The notes beneath the pieces were generated by a model that was not told where the DNA came from, did not search any database, and worked only from the letters and a program-made list of their open reading frames with translations. The position numbers and the translations under genes were made by a program. From positions 1-64,000 of the forward strand of contig JAHDIE010000013.1 in assembly GCA_020630955.1 (NCBI GenBank): 64,000 nt of DNA. Direction: 5' to 3'. Below, one piece after another: positions 41,406 to 49,323 of this stretch. The stretch is from Saprospiraceae bacterium. Its GTDB lineage: Bacteria; Bacteroidota; Bacteroidia; Chitinophagales; Saprospiraceae. Numbering within the stretch: position 1 is the stretch's first letter; each line of letters begins with the position of its first letter.

Positions 41406-42353
41406 ACCTTTCTTGTACTCAGATGGATTGACTCCATACCAACTTTTGAAGGCTTTTTCAAAGGCACTTCTCTCAGAATATGCCAATAAAGTACTAACCT
41501 CTTGGATGCACAGATTAGCATCTCGAAGGTATTTCATTGAAAGCGCCTTTCTTATTTCTTCTTTCAAATGTCGAAACCCTGTTCCTTCCTTCTTCAATAG
41601 TCTTTGCAATGTTCTTACCGAAATATTCAATTTCCCGGCAATTTCTTCTACAGAAAATCCTATATCTCTGTACAAAAAATAAGATATTTTCTCGCTCGTT
41701 GTTTCTTCATTTGTTTTTTCAACAAAACTTTTTATCCTACTGAAAGCTATTTCCTTATTACTTATATAAGGTATCAAATCAAAATTTAAAATTTGAACTT
41801 GTGAATAACAAGCTTCTAAAATTTGAGCATTAGCTTTAATGCTGGCCTTAGAACCAAAAATGATCATAAACATTCGATCTAATAATCCCTTGATGATCTC
41901 TTCTAAAAATGGATATCTTATTTTAAAATCTATTTTAATTATTTTATGCAAGTTTATTTTAAGCTTTAAACTTTGATCATAAGATACCAGAGACATTTTT
42001 AAAAAATTTATTTCATTCCTCCAATCTATTTCAATATTGGCATTATTATAAATACTGGTAAAAATTAGGGAATTAAATTCATGAGAAATGTTGCCGATTT
42101 TATAAAATTGATCTATAGAAATATTAGACTTTCTAACAAGATCTATGAATTCAAAAAGGTATTCTAATGGAAGTTTTCTAACCAAAACGGTATTGTACAG
42201 GTCTATTTCAGAAGTAAATTGTCTTAGCTTGAAATGAAAAATTTCATTTAGATCAAGTTTGTAGGTATTCTCTATGAGAAATTTTAATATCCGCGAGGAT
42301 AAGAACAGTTGATTATTATCAAAGTCAAGTATTTTTTTTTCTTCACTCATCAA
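41397..42353 (-). CDS. AraC family transcriptional regulator
   Basis: C-terminal 'FSVEEIAGKLNISVRTLQRLLKKEGTGFRHLKEEIRKALSMKYLRDANLCIQEVSTLLAYSERSAFEKAFKSWYGVNPSEYKKG'. Confidence 0.92.
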   Translation of the reverse strand: MMSEEKKILDFDNNQLFLSSRILKFLIENTYKLDLNEIFHFKLRQFTSEIDLYNTVLVRKLPLEYLFEFIDLVRKSNISIDQFYKIGNISHEFNSLIFTSIYNNANIEIDWRNEINFLKMSLVSYDQSLKLKINLHKIIKIDFKIRYPFLEEIIKGLLDRMFMIIFGSKASIKANAQILEACYSQVQILNFDLIPYISNKEIAFSRIKSFVEKTNEETTSEKISYFLYRDIGFSVEEIAGKLNISVRTLQRLLKKEGTGFRHLKEEIRKALSMKYLRDANLCIQEVSTLLAYSERSAFEKAFKSWYGVNPSEYKKGLT

Positions 42354-42505
42354 ATATTTATATATGTATTAAATTGAAAGTCATTCAATGATAAATATAG
42401 AATTAAAAATATGTTGATTCTGAAAAAATTATTTTCAAATCATTGGGGGTAGGCACCCAATTTCATGTCTATTAAACAAAGGGTGTTGAAAATTATTCAA
42501 AAAAT

Positions 42506-42535
42506 AACCCGCTCAGAAGTGAGTGGGTTTTTTTT
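42506..42535. terminator. Bidirectional intrinsic terminator
   Basis: AACCCGCTCA-GAAG-TGAGTGGGTT then T8 on +; A/T run on the other side; downstream of the minus-strand methyltransferase gene. Confidence 0.8.
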
Positions 42536-42537
42536 AT

Positions 42538-42567
42538 GCCTAAAACTAAGTTAGTTTCAACCTAGGC
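42538..42567. other. Second stem-loop adjacent to the terminator
   Basis: GCCTA...TAGGC outer arms with a perfect inner AAACTAA-G-TTAGTTT palindrome, between the methyltransferase stop and the terminator. Confidence 0.5.
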
Positions 42568-42586
42568 AAAAAAACATGACATGTAA

Positions 42587-43198
42587 TTACTTTGTAGCAA
42601 TTCCTTGGATCGGCTCATAAAGAGATCCTATTCCTTTGAATGGTTTAGGATAAAAATATTCCGAATTCTCAAAAGACGAGTTTTCAATTAAATTCTCAAT
42701 GTCTCGAGTTAAGTTGCAACCACAGGCAATACTTTTATTTACTCCATTAAGCAATTTTTGATATCTTCTTATCCTAGCAATTCTTGAAAGGCCATGTTCC
42801 AGAAAATAATATTTTCCAAGTGGTTTCAAAACTCGGTAAATTTCTTTGAGTACTTGAGCAGGTTCTTCGACAGAGCAAAGTAGACCAGTAGTAACCACCG
42901 TATTAAAAGAATCCTTTTCGAATGGTAAATCTTCCGCAACACCAATATGCCAATTAATTAAAATAGAATTCCTTTCACCCTTTTTCATAGCAATAGATTG
43001 CATTGCTCTTAAAGGCTCTATGGAAGTCAAGTGATTTATTCTCTCCGGATAGTATGCAAGATTAGAACCGGTACCAATTCCTATCTCTAATATATCATCT
43101 TGTACATCTGCTAAATTAGACTTTCTCAGAGTAGCCATTTCCTTTGGCTCAGTATGATCAAGAATCAACGGAAATATATTGTCGGAATAAAAGCTCAT
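42587..43198 (-). CDS. SAM-dependent methyltransferase, METTL7/TMT1-like
   Basis: 'DILEIGIGTGSNLAYYP' motif I, 'NTVVTTGLLCSVEEPAQVLKEIYRVLKPLGKYYFLEHG', C-terminal 'GCNLTRDIENLIENSSFENSEYFYPKPF'. Confidence 0.85.
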   Translation of the reverse strand: MSFYSDNIFPLILDHTEPKEMATLRKSNLADVQDDILEIGIGTGSNLAYYPERINHLTSIEPLRAMQSIAMKKGERNSILINWHIGVAEDLPFEKDSFNTVVTTGLLCSVEEPAQVLKEIYRVLKPLGKYYFLEHGLSRIARIRRYQKLLNGVNKSIACGCNLTRDIENLIENSSFENSEYFYPKPFKGIGSLYEPIQGIATK

Positions 43199-43199
43199 G

Positions 43200-43649
43200 T
43201 TATAAATCGATTTCTAATTCATACGCTTTAATCATTTCTATGGCATCTTCAGAACCTGAAATTTGTAAAGCAAAGCCTTTGTTAAAAGGTAGAATTGAAA
43301 CATCAAATTTGAAAAAAGGACAGCATAATCTTTCAATCATCATATGCTCTAACACAGATTCCAACAAATTGGGTTCGTCATTAAAATAAAAGATGATCCC
43401 ATTTGAATCCTCTTTTCTCTTTTCAACTTTAGAGAAGATCGTTTTTTTTAATTCTTCTTTCCGAATATTTAAATCTTCCGGTATTAAACTACACTGTACA
43501 ACTCCATGAAATATTTGCTTATGACTTTCCCATGAAATCGGAATAAATGCGGTGCTATCTGAAGGGATTGAAAATTTCTCATAGTAATAACCTGAAACCA
43601 AAAAAAAAGCAAGAATTATCCAACCCAATCCCAAAATTATATTCTTCAT
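43200..43649 (-). CDS. Small membrane-anchored protein with an ERLCCPFF motif
   Basis: 149-aa ORF with N-terminal hydrophobic segment and 'MMIERLCCPFFKFDVSILP'; 1-nt gap to the methyltransferase gene. Confidence 0.75.
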   Translation of the reverse strand: MKNIILGLGWIILAFFLVSGYYYEKFSIPSDSTAFIPISWESHKQIFHGVVQCSLIPEDLNIRKEELKKTIFSKVEKRKEDSNGIIFYFNDEPNLLESVLEHMMIERLCCPFFKFDVSILPFNKGFALQISGSEDAIEMIKAYELEIDL

Positions 43650-43676
43650 TACATCAGTGATTTGATTTAAGAATCA

Positions 43677-43710
43677 CAAAGATAAACCGTGGAGTATAGT
43701 CAACGGTCAA
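43677..43710 (-). promoter_or_regulatory. MerR-type promoter/operator: TTG -33, 23-nt spacer with 22-bp dyad, TATCTTTG -7
   Basis: Minus strand TTG-ACCGTTGACTATACTCCACGGTT-TATCTTTG; dyad ACCGTkGAsTATAsTCmACGGT at 43686-43707. Confidence 0.75.
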
Positions 43711-43737
43711 GGGTTTTCTTAACTTTATTGAAAAAAG

Positions 43738-44133
43738 ATGTTGATTCGAGAAATATGTAAGAAAACTGATCTGTCAAAAGATACCATACGATTTTATGAA
43801 AAGAAGGGACTATTAAAAGTTAACAGATCAAAATCTGAGTATAATAACTATAAAGAATATAATGATGAGCATGTTGAAACATTGTTACTTATAAAAAAAG
43901 CCAAACGTTTTGGATTTACATTAAGTGAAATTGGCAGTCTTCTGGAATTGGTAAACAACAATCTTGCTACATGTACAACTCTTAAAATGATGGTTAATAA
44001 TAAAATCTCGGATATAGATAAAAGAATTGCTGATCTAATTGATATGAAAAATATAATATTAACTAGTCTTTCAAATGCAGAAGAAATATGCTTTGCCAAT
44101 ATAGAAAGCAACAATTGTAAGCAACTTAATTAA
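43738..44133 (+). CDS. MerR family transcriptional regulator (metal-responsive type)
   Basis: 'IREICKKTDLSKDTIRFYEKKGLLKVNRSKSEYNNYKEY' winged HTH; cysteines C79, C118, C127 around the dimerisation helix. Confidence 0.9.
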   Translation: MLIREICKKTDLSKDTIRFYEKKGLLKVNRSKSEYNNYKEYNDEHVETLLLIKKAKRFGFTLSEIGSLLELVNNNLATCTTLKMMVNNKISDIDKRIADLIDMKNIILTSLSNAEEICFANIESNNCKQLN

Positions 44134-44208
44134 ATTAATAAGGTGCGACTAACATCGTGTGATCACAGCATATCCTCCTTTGTCGGAAACGCTGGATACC
44201 CTTAATCG

Positions 44209-45216
44209 TTAAGGCATTAACAAGCCATATACCATCTCTCTTAAAAGTTGTCCTTGAGGTGTCGATACACTGCCTACTCCTTTACTTTTCAAATCCGTTT
44301 CCTTCAGAATTTTAAACGCATTTCTTAATTGCTTTCCACTATAATTTCGTGCTGCCATAGTATACTGTTGTACAAAATAAGGAGAAACGCCTAGTAATGA
44401 GGCAAGATCTCCAGCTCTCGCGTTTGGGTTAGATTTTGCTAGAGCAATTTTTTGATAGAAACCAATTAAAGATCCAAGAATTGGGACTATATGTACCTTC
44501 TTGGCATTCTCTCCAAAATAATCAGCAATACGATAAGAAGCCAATGTGTCTTTCTTCCCTAATGCATTCTGAAATTCAAAAACATTAAATTCCTTACTTA
44601 TACCAATTTGTTCATGGACATCATCTTTGGTGACCGTACTTCCTTCTTCTTTAACAATAGAAAGTTTATTAATTTCATTCATCACTTTAGAAAGATCATT
44701 ACCAAGATAGGTTGCCATCATGTCTGCAGCATGTGGTTCTATATTAATTCCTAATCCATTCAATTGCTTAGAAATAAATGCTGGTATTTTATTGTCATAA
44801 ACTTTCTTTGACTCAAAAGATGTTGAATTTGCAATAGCGGTCTTCCAAAATTTTTTCCGTTTATCTAATTTTTTATGCTTATGGGCTAAAACCAATATGG
44901 TTTGGTCTGCAGGTTTTTCAAAATAGACAGCCAGACCATCCATATCTTTCATTTCTTGAAGTTCCTTGACGATCACGACACGTCGACTTGACATCATTGG
45001 AAACTGATATGCATTGTCAAGTATGTTTTGGTAATTGATTTCCTTACCATAGAGGACAATTTGATTAAATGCTTTTTCTCCTTCTGTAAGAATATGCTTT
45101 TCAGCAAATGAGATAAGGTCGTCAATAAAATACTCCTCTTCTCCATACAACAAATATATGGGATCAAATTTGCCCTTTTTCCAATCTGATAAAATACTAT
45201 TGTGTGTTGTTGCCAT
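44209..45216 (-). CDS. holA: DNA polymerase III subunit delta
   Basis: 'FDPIYLLYGEEEYFIDDLISFAEKHIL', 'FPMMSSRRVVIVKELQEM', 'NEINKLSI', 'YFVQQYTMAARNYS'. Confidence 0.92.
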   Translation of the reverse strand: MATTHNSILSDWKKGKFDPIYLLYGEEEYFIDDLISFAEKHILTEGEKAFNQIVLYGKEINYQNILDNAYQFPMMSSRRVVIVKELQEMKDMDGLAVYFEKPADQTILVLAHKHKKLDKRKKFWKTAIANSTSFESKKVYDNKIPAFISKQLNGLGINIEPHAADMMATYLGNDLSKVMNEINKLSIVKEEGSTVTKDDVHEQIGISKEFNVFEFQNALGKKDTLASYRIADYFGENAKKVHIVPILGSLIGFYQKIALAKSNPNARAGDLASLLGVSPYFVQQYTMAARNYSGKQLRNAFKILKETDLKSKGVGSVSTPQGQLLREMVYGLLMP

Positions 45217-45782
45217 TAGCTAAAGCTATTTTCAAGATGGAAACCTTTAACATTTTTATAAATGTTTTCTATTTCTTCCAAATCTGTTTTTGGATCATCT
45301 GTTGTATATATTAAATCCTTCCAAATAAATTCTTTCTTTCCAAAATCAAATACTATGGGTAATATTGGAACATTAGCTCCTTTTGCAATGTAATAAAATC
45401 CTGTTTTAAATCTCTCTACCTTTTTCCTTGTTCCTTCAGGAGCAAACAAAATGGCCAACTCGTCTTTTTCAGAAAATACTTTTATCACAGAGTCAACAAA
45501 ATTATTACTTTTAGTCCTATCCACTGGTACCCCACCCCATTTCTTCATCAACCAACCCAATGGTGGTTTGAACAATGATGCCTTCCCAACATATTTGACA
45601 TGAGCCTTTGTTACCGATCGAATCAATAAACCAATTGGAAAATCCCAGTAAGAGGTATGTGGAGCAGCAATGACTACTAATTTTTTAATATGCCTCGGAT
45701 ATTCACCTTTAATAGTAAATCCTAACAATTTCAATATTAACCCACTAAGTCTAGACCACATTTTTAAAAAATTTAACGGCAA
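45216..45782 (-). CDS. 1-acyl-sn-glycerol-3-phosphate acyltransferase family protein
   Basis: 'VVIAAPHTSYWDFPIGLLIR' (H-x4-D), 'FAPEGTRKKVERFKTGFYYIAKGANVPILPI'. Confidence 0.9.
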   Translation of the reverse strand: MPLNFLKMWSRLSGLILKLLGFTIKGEYPRHIKKLVVIAAPHTSYWDFPIGLLIRSVTKAHVKYVGKASLFKPPLGWLMKKWGGVPVDRTKSNNFVDSVIKVFSEKDELAILFAPEGTRKKVERFKTGFYYIAKGANVPILPIVFDFGKKEFIWKDLIYTTDDPKTDLEEIENIYKNVKGFHLENSFS

Positions 45783-45845
45783 AAATGCAAATAATATCTT
45801 AGTGTTTTAAACTTAATAGCGTCCATGTAGTCTAATCAATAATTA

Positions 45846-46388
45846 ATGAACAAAGAGGATACAGAAATATTAGATTTATTAAAAAGTTCAAACTCATTTG
45901 AGCAGGGCTTTAATAAGCTGGTTTCCAAATACAAACAACCACTTTATTGGCACATTAGAAGAATGGTTCTTATACACGAAGACGCAGATGATATTTTGCA
46001 GAATGTTTTTATTAAGGTGTATAAATCAATAGGAAAATTTAAACGCCAATCAAAGTTATTTACGTGGCTTTATAGGATTGCATCGAACGAATCAATCTCT
46101 TTTTTAAATAAGAAAAGATCTTTACAAAATTATTCAGCAAACTTAAGATCTAGCTTAAAAGCGGACCCATATTTTAATGGAGACAATATTCAGCTAGCCC
46201 TAAAAGAAGCCATTGAAGAATTACCGAAAAAACAAAAACAAGTTTTCATCTTGAGATATTATGATGAATTAAATTATAAAGACATGGCTGAGATTCTGGA
46301 CACAAGTGTTGGTAGCTTAAAAGCCTCCTATCATCACGCAAGTAAAAAAATTGAAGAATACTTAATACAGATGGATGTCAAAGTTTGA
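45846..46388 (+). CDS. ECF-type RNA polymerase sigma factor
   Basis: 'HEDADDILQNVFIKVYKSIGKFKRQSKLFTWLYRIASNESISFLNKKR' and region 4 'LPKKQKQVFILRYYDELNYKDMAEILDTSVGSLKASYHHASKKI'. Confidence 0.95.
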   Translation: MNKEDTEILDLLKSSNSFEQGFNKLVSKYKQPLYWHIRRMVLIHEDADDILQNVFIKVYKSIGKFKRQSKLFTWLYRIASNESISFLNKKRSLQNYSANLRSSLKADPYFNGDNIQLALKEAIEELPKKQKQVFILRYYDELNYKDMAEILDTSVGSLKASYHHASKKIEEYLIQMDVKV

Positions 46389-46884
46389 GAATAAAAATAA
46401 CGAGGAAGTTCCTAAAGATTTCTTTATCAAATTTGGAGAAAAAATGAAGGACAAAATATTGGAAGAGGAAATTTTTAATGTTGAGGATTTTCCTTTATTA
46501 CACAGCATTAAAAAAGAGGAAGATTTTCACACTCCAGAATCTTATTTTGAAAAAATAAATTATAGAAACTATATCAAAGTAAGAAAAAGCAAATTGCTTG
46601 TTCCTGTTATTTCTATCGCTGCCTCGCTTTTAATTATTTCATCAATATTTCTTTTCAAACAACAATCAAAAGTATCCAACGAAGTTTTTGCAATGAATGA
46701 TGAAACACAATTTGAATTATTGGTTCAAGAATCCATTTTTTCCGATGATATAGAAATAGAAGAGCTAGATTTTCTATTTGAAAGTTCAAATTCGGAAATG
46801 GATCTTACTGAATTTGATACAGACGTTATAATAAATTATTTATTAGAAGAGTCAGAGTTGTATGACTTGGCACTTGTTTACTAA
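46375..46884 (+). CDS. Single-TM protein, putative anti-sigma partner
   Basis: 14-nt overlap with the sigma gene; one TM (LLVPVISIAASLLIISSIFLF); acidic C-terminus. Confidence 0.65.
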   Translation: MSKFENKNNEEVPKDFFIKFGEKMKDKILEEEIFNVEDFPLLHSIKKEEDFHTPESYFEKINYRNYIKVRKSKLLVPVISIAASLLIISSIFLFKQQSKVSNEVFAMNDETQFELLVQESIFSDDIEIEELDFLFESSNSEMDLTEFDTDVIINYLLEESELYDLALVY

Positions 46885-46898
46885 TCAAAAATAAAAGA

Positions 46899-47366
46899 AT
46901 GAGAAGTATTTTAATTTTATCCTTAGTCCTATTTGTAATATCACTTACAGCACAAAAACCTGGTCCTAGACATGGTAACCAAGCTCATAAACATGAAAAA
47001 GCATCAACAGAAAAATTAGAAGCACAGAAAATTGCTTTCTTTACAACAAAGTTAGAATTAAGTCCTCAAGAAGCACAAGCATTTTGGCCAGTTTACAATG
47101 AATATTCAGCTGCGAAAAAGAATATTCGAATGCAAGGAAAAGAAAAGCCCAATCTTCAAGAAATTAGCAATGAAGAAGCTGAACTTTTAATTGAAGAACA
47201 TTTAGCACGCAAACAAAAAGAATTAGAAATTGATCAAGAATATGTCGTGAAGTTTAAGCAAGTTCTTCCCTCAAAAAAGGTTATACATATCTTCATTCTG
47301 GAAAGAAGGTTTAAAGAAGAAATGCTAAGACATGTTCGAAAAAGGTTGAACAGTGAGGGGAAATAA
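46899..47366 (+). CDS. Secreted Spy/CpxP-like helical protein
   Basis: Signal peptide then 'EKLEAQKIAFFTTKLELSPQEAQAFWPVYNEYSAAKKNIR' typical of Bacteroidota sigma-operon third genes. Confidence 0.65.
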   Translation: MRSILILSLVLFVISLTAQKPGPRHGNQAHKHEKASTEKLEAQKIAFFTTKLELSPQEAQAFWPVYNEYSAAKKNIRMQGKEKPNLQEISNEEAELLIEEHLARKQKELEIDQEYVVKFKQVLPSKKVIHIFILERRFKEEMLRHVRKRLNSEGK

Positions 47367-47741
47367 TAGATTAAATAATATGATCTAGAATTTTGATTTT
47401 CTTCAAAAACACAAAATTTTGAGGCGATTTAATTAATTTCTATCTACCCATAATATGGTAAATGTAAAGCAATATTTTTTCTAATGTAACGAAGTATATA
47501 TTACATTTTTTAAGAGTTTATCTATTTACAATATATGTTATCGAATGATTAAGAATGGATTAAAAAACTAATAAAAACAGATACTTCCAAAATGAAGTAA
47601 AAGACCCCTTCTAAATGTTCAAATTATGCAAAAGCGATCGTACAAGAAAAAATGAAAAAAACATTGAGAGAAATCTACAATGAATCCAATAATGTTATAT
47701 TTACGTCAAGTTAAATCCCAAGTTTAACAACGTAAAACTCA

Positions 47742-49154
47742 ATGGACCAAAAATTAACACGTAATCTAGAGATAATTAATTTGGTGTCAGATTTTGAAGA
47801 AATGTGCTCAACTGGAGAGAGTATCTTTCTAACTGAGAAATCATTTATCGACATCATCAATTATTACGAAGACGAAAATCAACTGGATCGCGCTTTGAAT
47901 GTTTGCAATCTTGCAATTGCTCAATTCAATTATCGCGTAGAATTCTATATTACCAAAGCAAAAGTTCTAAGTAAATTAAATAGACCTGCAGAATGTCTTG
48001 AAGTACTTAACATTGCTGACAGCATCGCTCCATCAGAGCTTGAAATCAAATTAATAAGAATTAAAATTTATGCTTACTCAGGAAGAATTGATGAAGCACA
48101 AAATATTCTAGATGATTTGAAAAGTCATGTAGTGGGTAGTGATCGTGCAGAAGTATTAATCTGCGAATCCTACATCCATGAAGTCAATCAAGACTTTAAT
48201 AGAATGTATGACGTTTTGAAAGAGGCCATCGTTAACGATCCACAAAATGCAGAAGCCTTAGATCGTTTTTGGTTTTCGATAGAATTCTCAAAAAATTATT
48301 TTGGAGCAATCGCTTTTCTAAATAAGATAATAGACCGAACACCATATTCATTTATGGCGTGGTATAATTTAGGAGAAGCCTATTCTTGTGTTGGTGAATA
48401 TAATAAAGCAATCTCTGCCCTGGAGTATGCATTTATCATTAAGCCAGAGTTCCAAATTGCTTATTATGAATGTGCAGAACTTTGTCTTCAAACCAAAAAG
48501 TATGCTAAAGCATTAAGCATCTATAAAGAAGCAGTTGCTCTTTTCGGAGTAGACGAAGATGTATTTATTAATATGGCAGATTGTCACAAAGCTCTAGGCA
48601 ATCTTTCAGCAGCAAAGTACAACCTTTACAAAGCTTTAAAATATGATCCCTATAATGATGAGATCTATTTTAAACTTGGCAACTGTTATGCTTCTGAAAA
48701 GAACTGGAATAATGCGGTAAAATCCTACCACAAGGCCATAGCGATAGAAGACAATACTGAAGAATACTTCCTGCAATTGGCCGAGGCTTATTATACCTTA
48801 GGTAGTTATGAAAAAGCAGATTTTTTCTACCGAAAAGCAACAACCATTGCTCCAGAAGAAAGTTTCTACTGGTCAAAATATGCTACCTTCCTAATTAAAA
48901 CAGGAGAAAGAAAATTAGCACTCCAACTTCTTGAAAAAGCAGAAGATTTTACCTTTGGAGCAAACATTCTTTATTGTAAATCAGCAGCTTTAATTTTATC
49001 CAAGGACAATGCCAAAGGTTTGGATGTACTTAGAGAAGCATTAGAAGAAGACCATAGCGATCATAAGTTATTGTTCAAAATAGAACCAGAATTGGCTCTT
49101 GACAAACAAATTACGGCAATGATCAATTACTATAAACCAGAAATAGGCCAATAG
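47742..49154 (+). CDS. Tetratricopeptide repeat protein
   Basis: Multiple TPRs, e.g. 'SFMAWYNLGEAYSCVGEYNKAISALEYAFIIKPEFQ', 'DEIYFKLGNCYASEKNWNNAVKSYHKAIAIE'. Confidence 0.9.
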   Translation: MDQKLTRNLEIINLVSDFEEMCSTGESIFLTEKSFIDIINYYEDENQLDRALNVCNLAIAQFNYRVEFYITKAKVLSKLNRPAECLEVLNIADSIAPSELEIKLIRIKIYAYSGRIDEAQNILDDLKSHVVGSDRAEVLICESYIHEVNQDFNRMYDVLKEAIVNDPQNAEALDRFWFSIEFSKNYFGAIAFLNKIIDRTPYSFMAWYNLGEAYSCVGEYNKAISALEYAFIIKPEFQIAYYECAELCLQTKKYAKALSIYKEAVALFGVDEDVFINMADCHKALGNLSAAKYNLYKALKYDPYNDEIYFKLGNCYASEKNWNNAVKSYHKAIAIEDNTEEYFLQLAEAYYTLGSYEKADFFYRKATTIAPEESFYWSKYATFLIKTGERKLALQLLEKAEDFTFGANILYCKSAALILSKDNAKGLDVLREALEEDHSDHKLLFKIEPELALDKQITAMINYYKPEIGQ

Positions 49155-49187
49155 GCGATTAATTGGCAATACTCAATCCAACTCATA

Positions 49188-49221
49188 AGCAGCTACTTTA
49201 ATCAAAGTGGCTGCTTTTTTT
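49188..49221 (+). terminator. Terminator of the TPR gene
   Basis: AGCAGCTACTTT-AATC-AAAGTGGCTGCT followed by T-run. Confidence 0.85.
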
Positions 49222-49323
49222 GTCCCACAATTACATCTCAGATCTTATTTTCAGATTAATTGCCCAAATAAGGCCTGTTCTCAAGTCAAATTTTTATTTT
49301 ACGAATGAATTAAAAATTAAATA

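Noticed and set aside
44133-44209. TGTGATCACA palindrome as a CRP site
   Set aside because: CRP sites need TGTGA-N6-TCACA; there is no spacer here, and it lies between convergent genes rather than in a promoter.
47461-47520. AATGTAA...TTACATTTTTT dyad as a terminator
   Set aside because: 7-bp all-A/T-type stem with an 11-nt loop in very AT-rich DNA; too weak to call.
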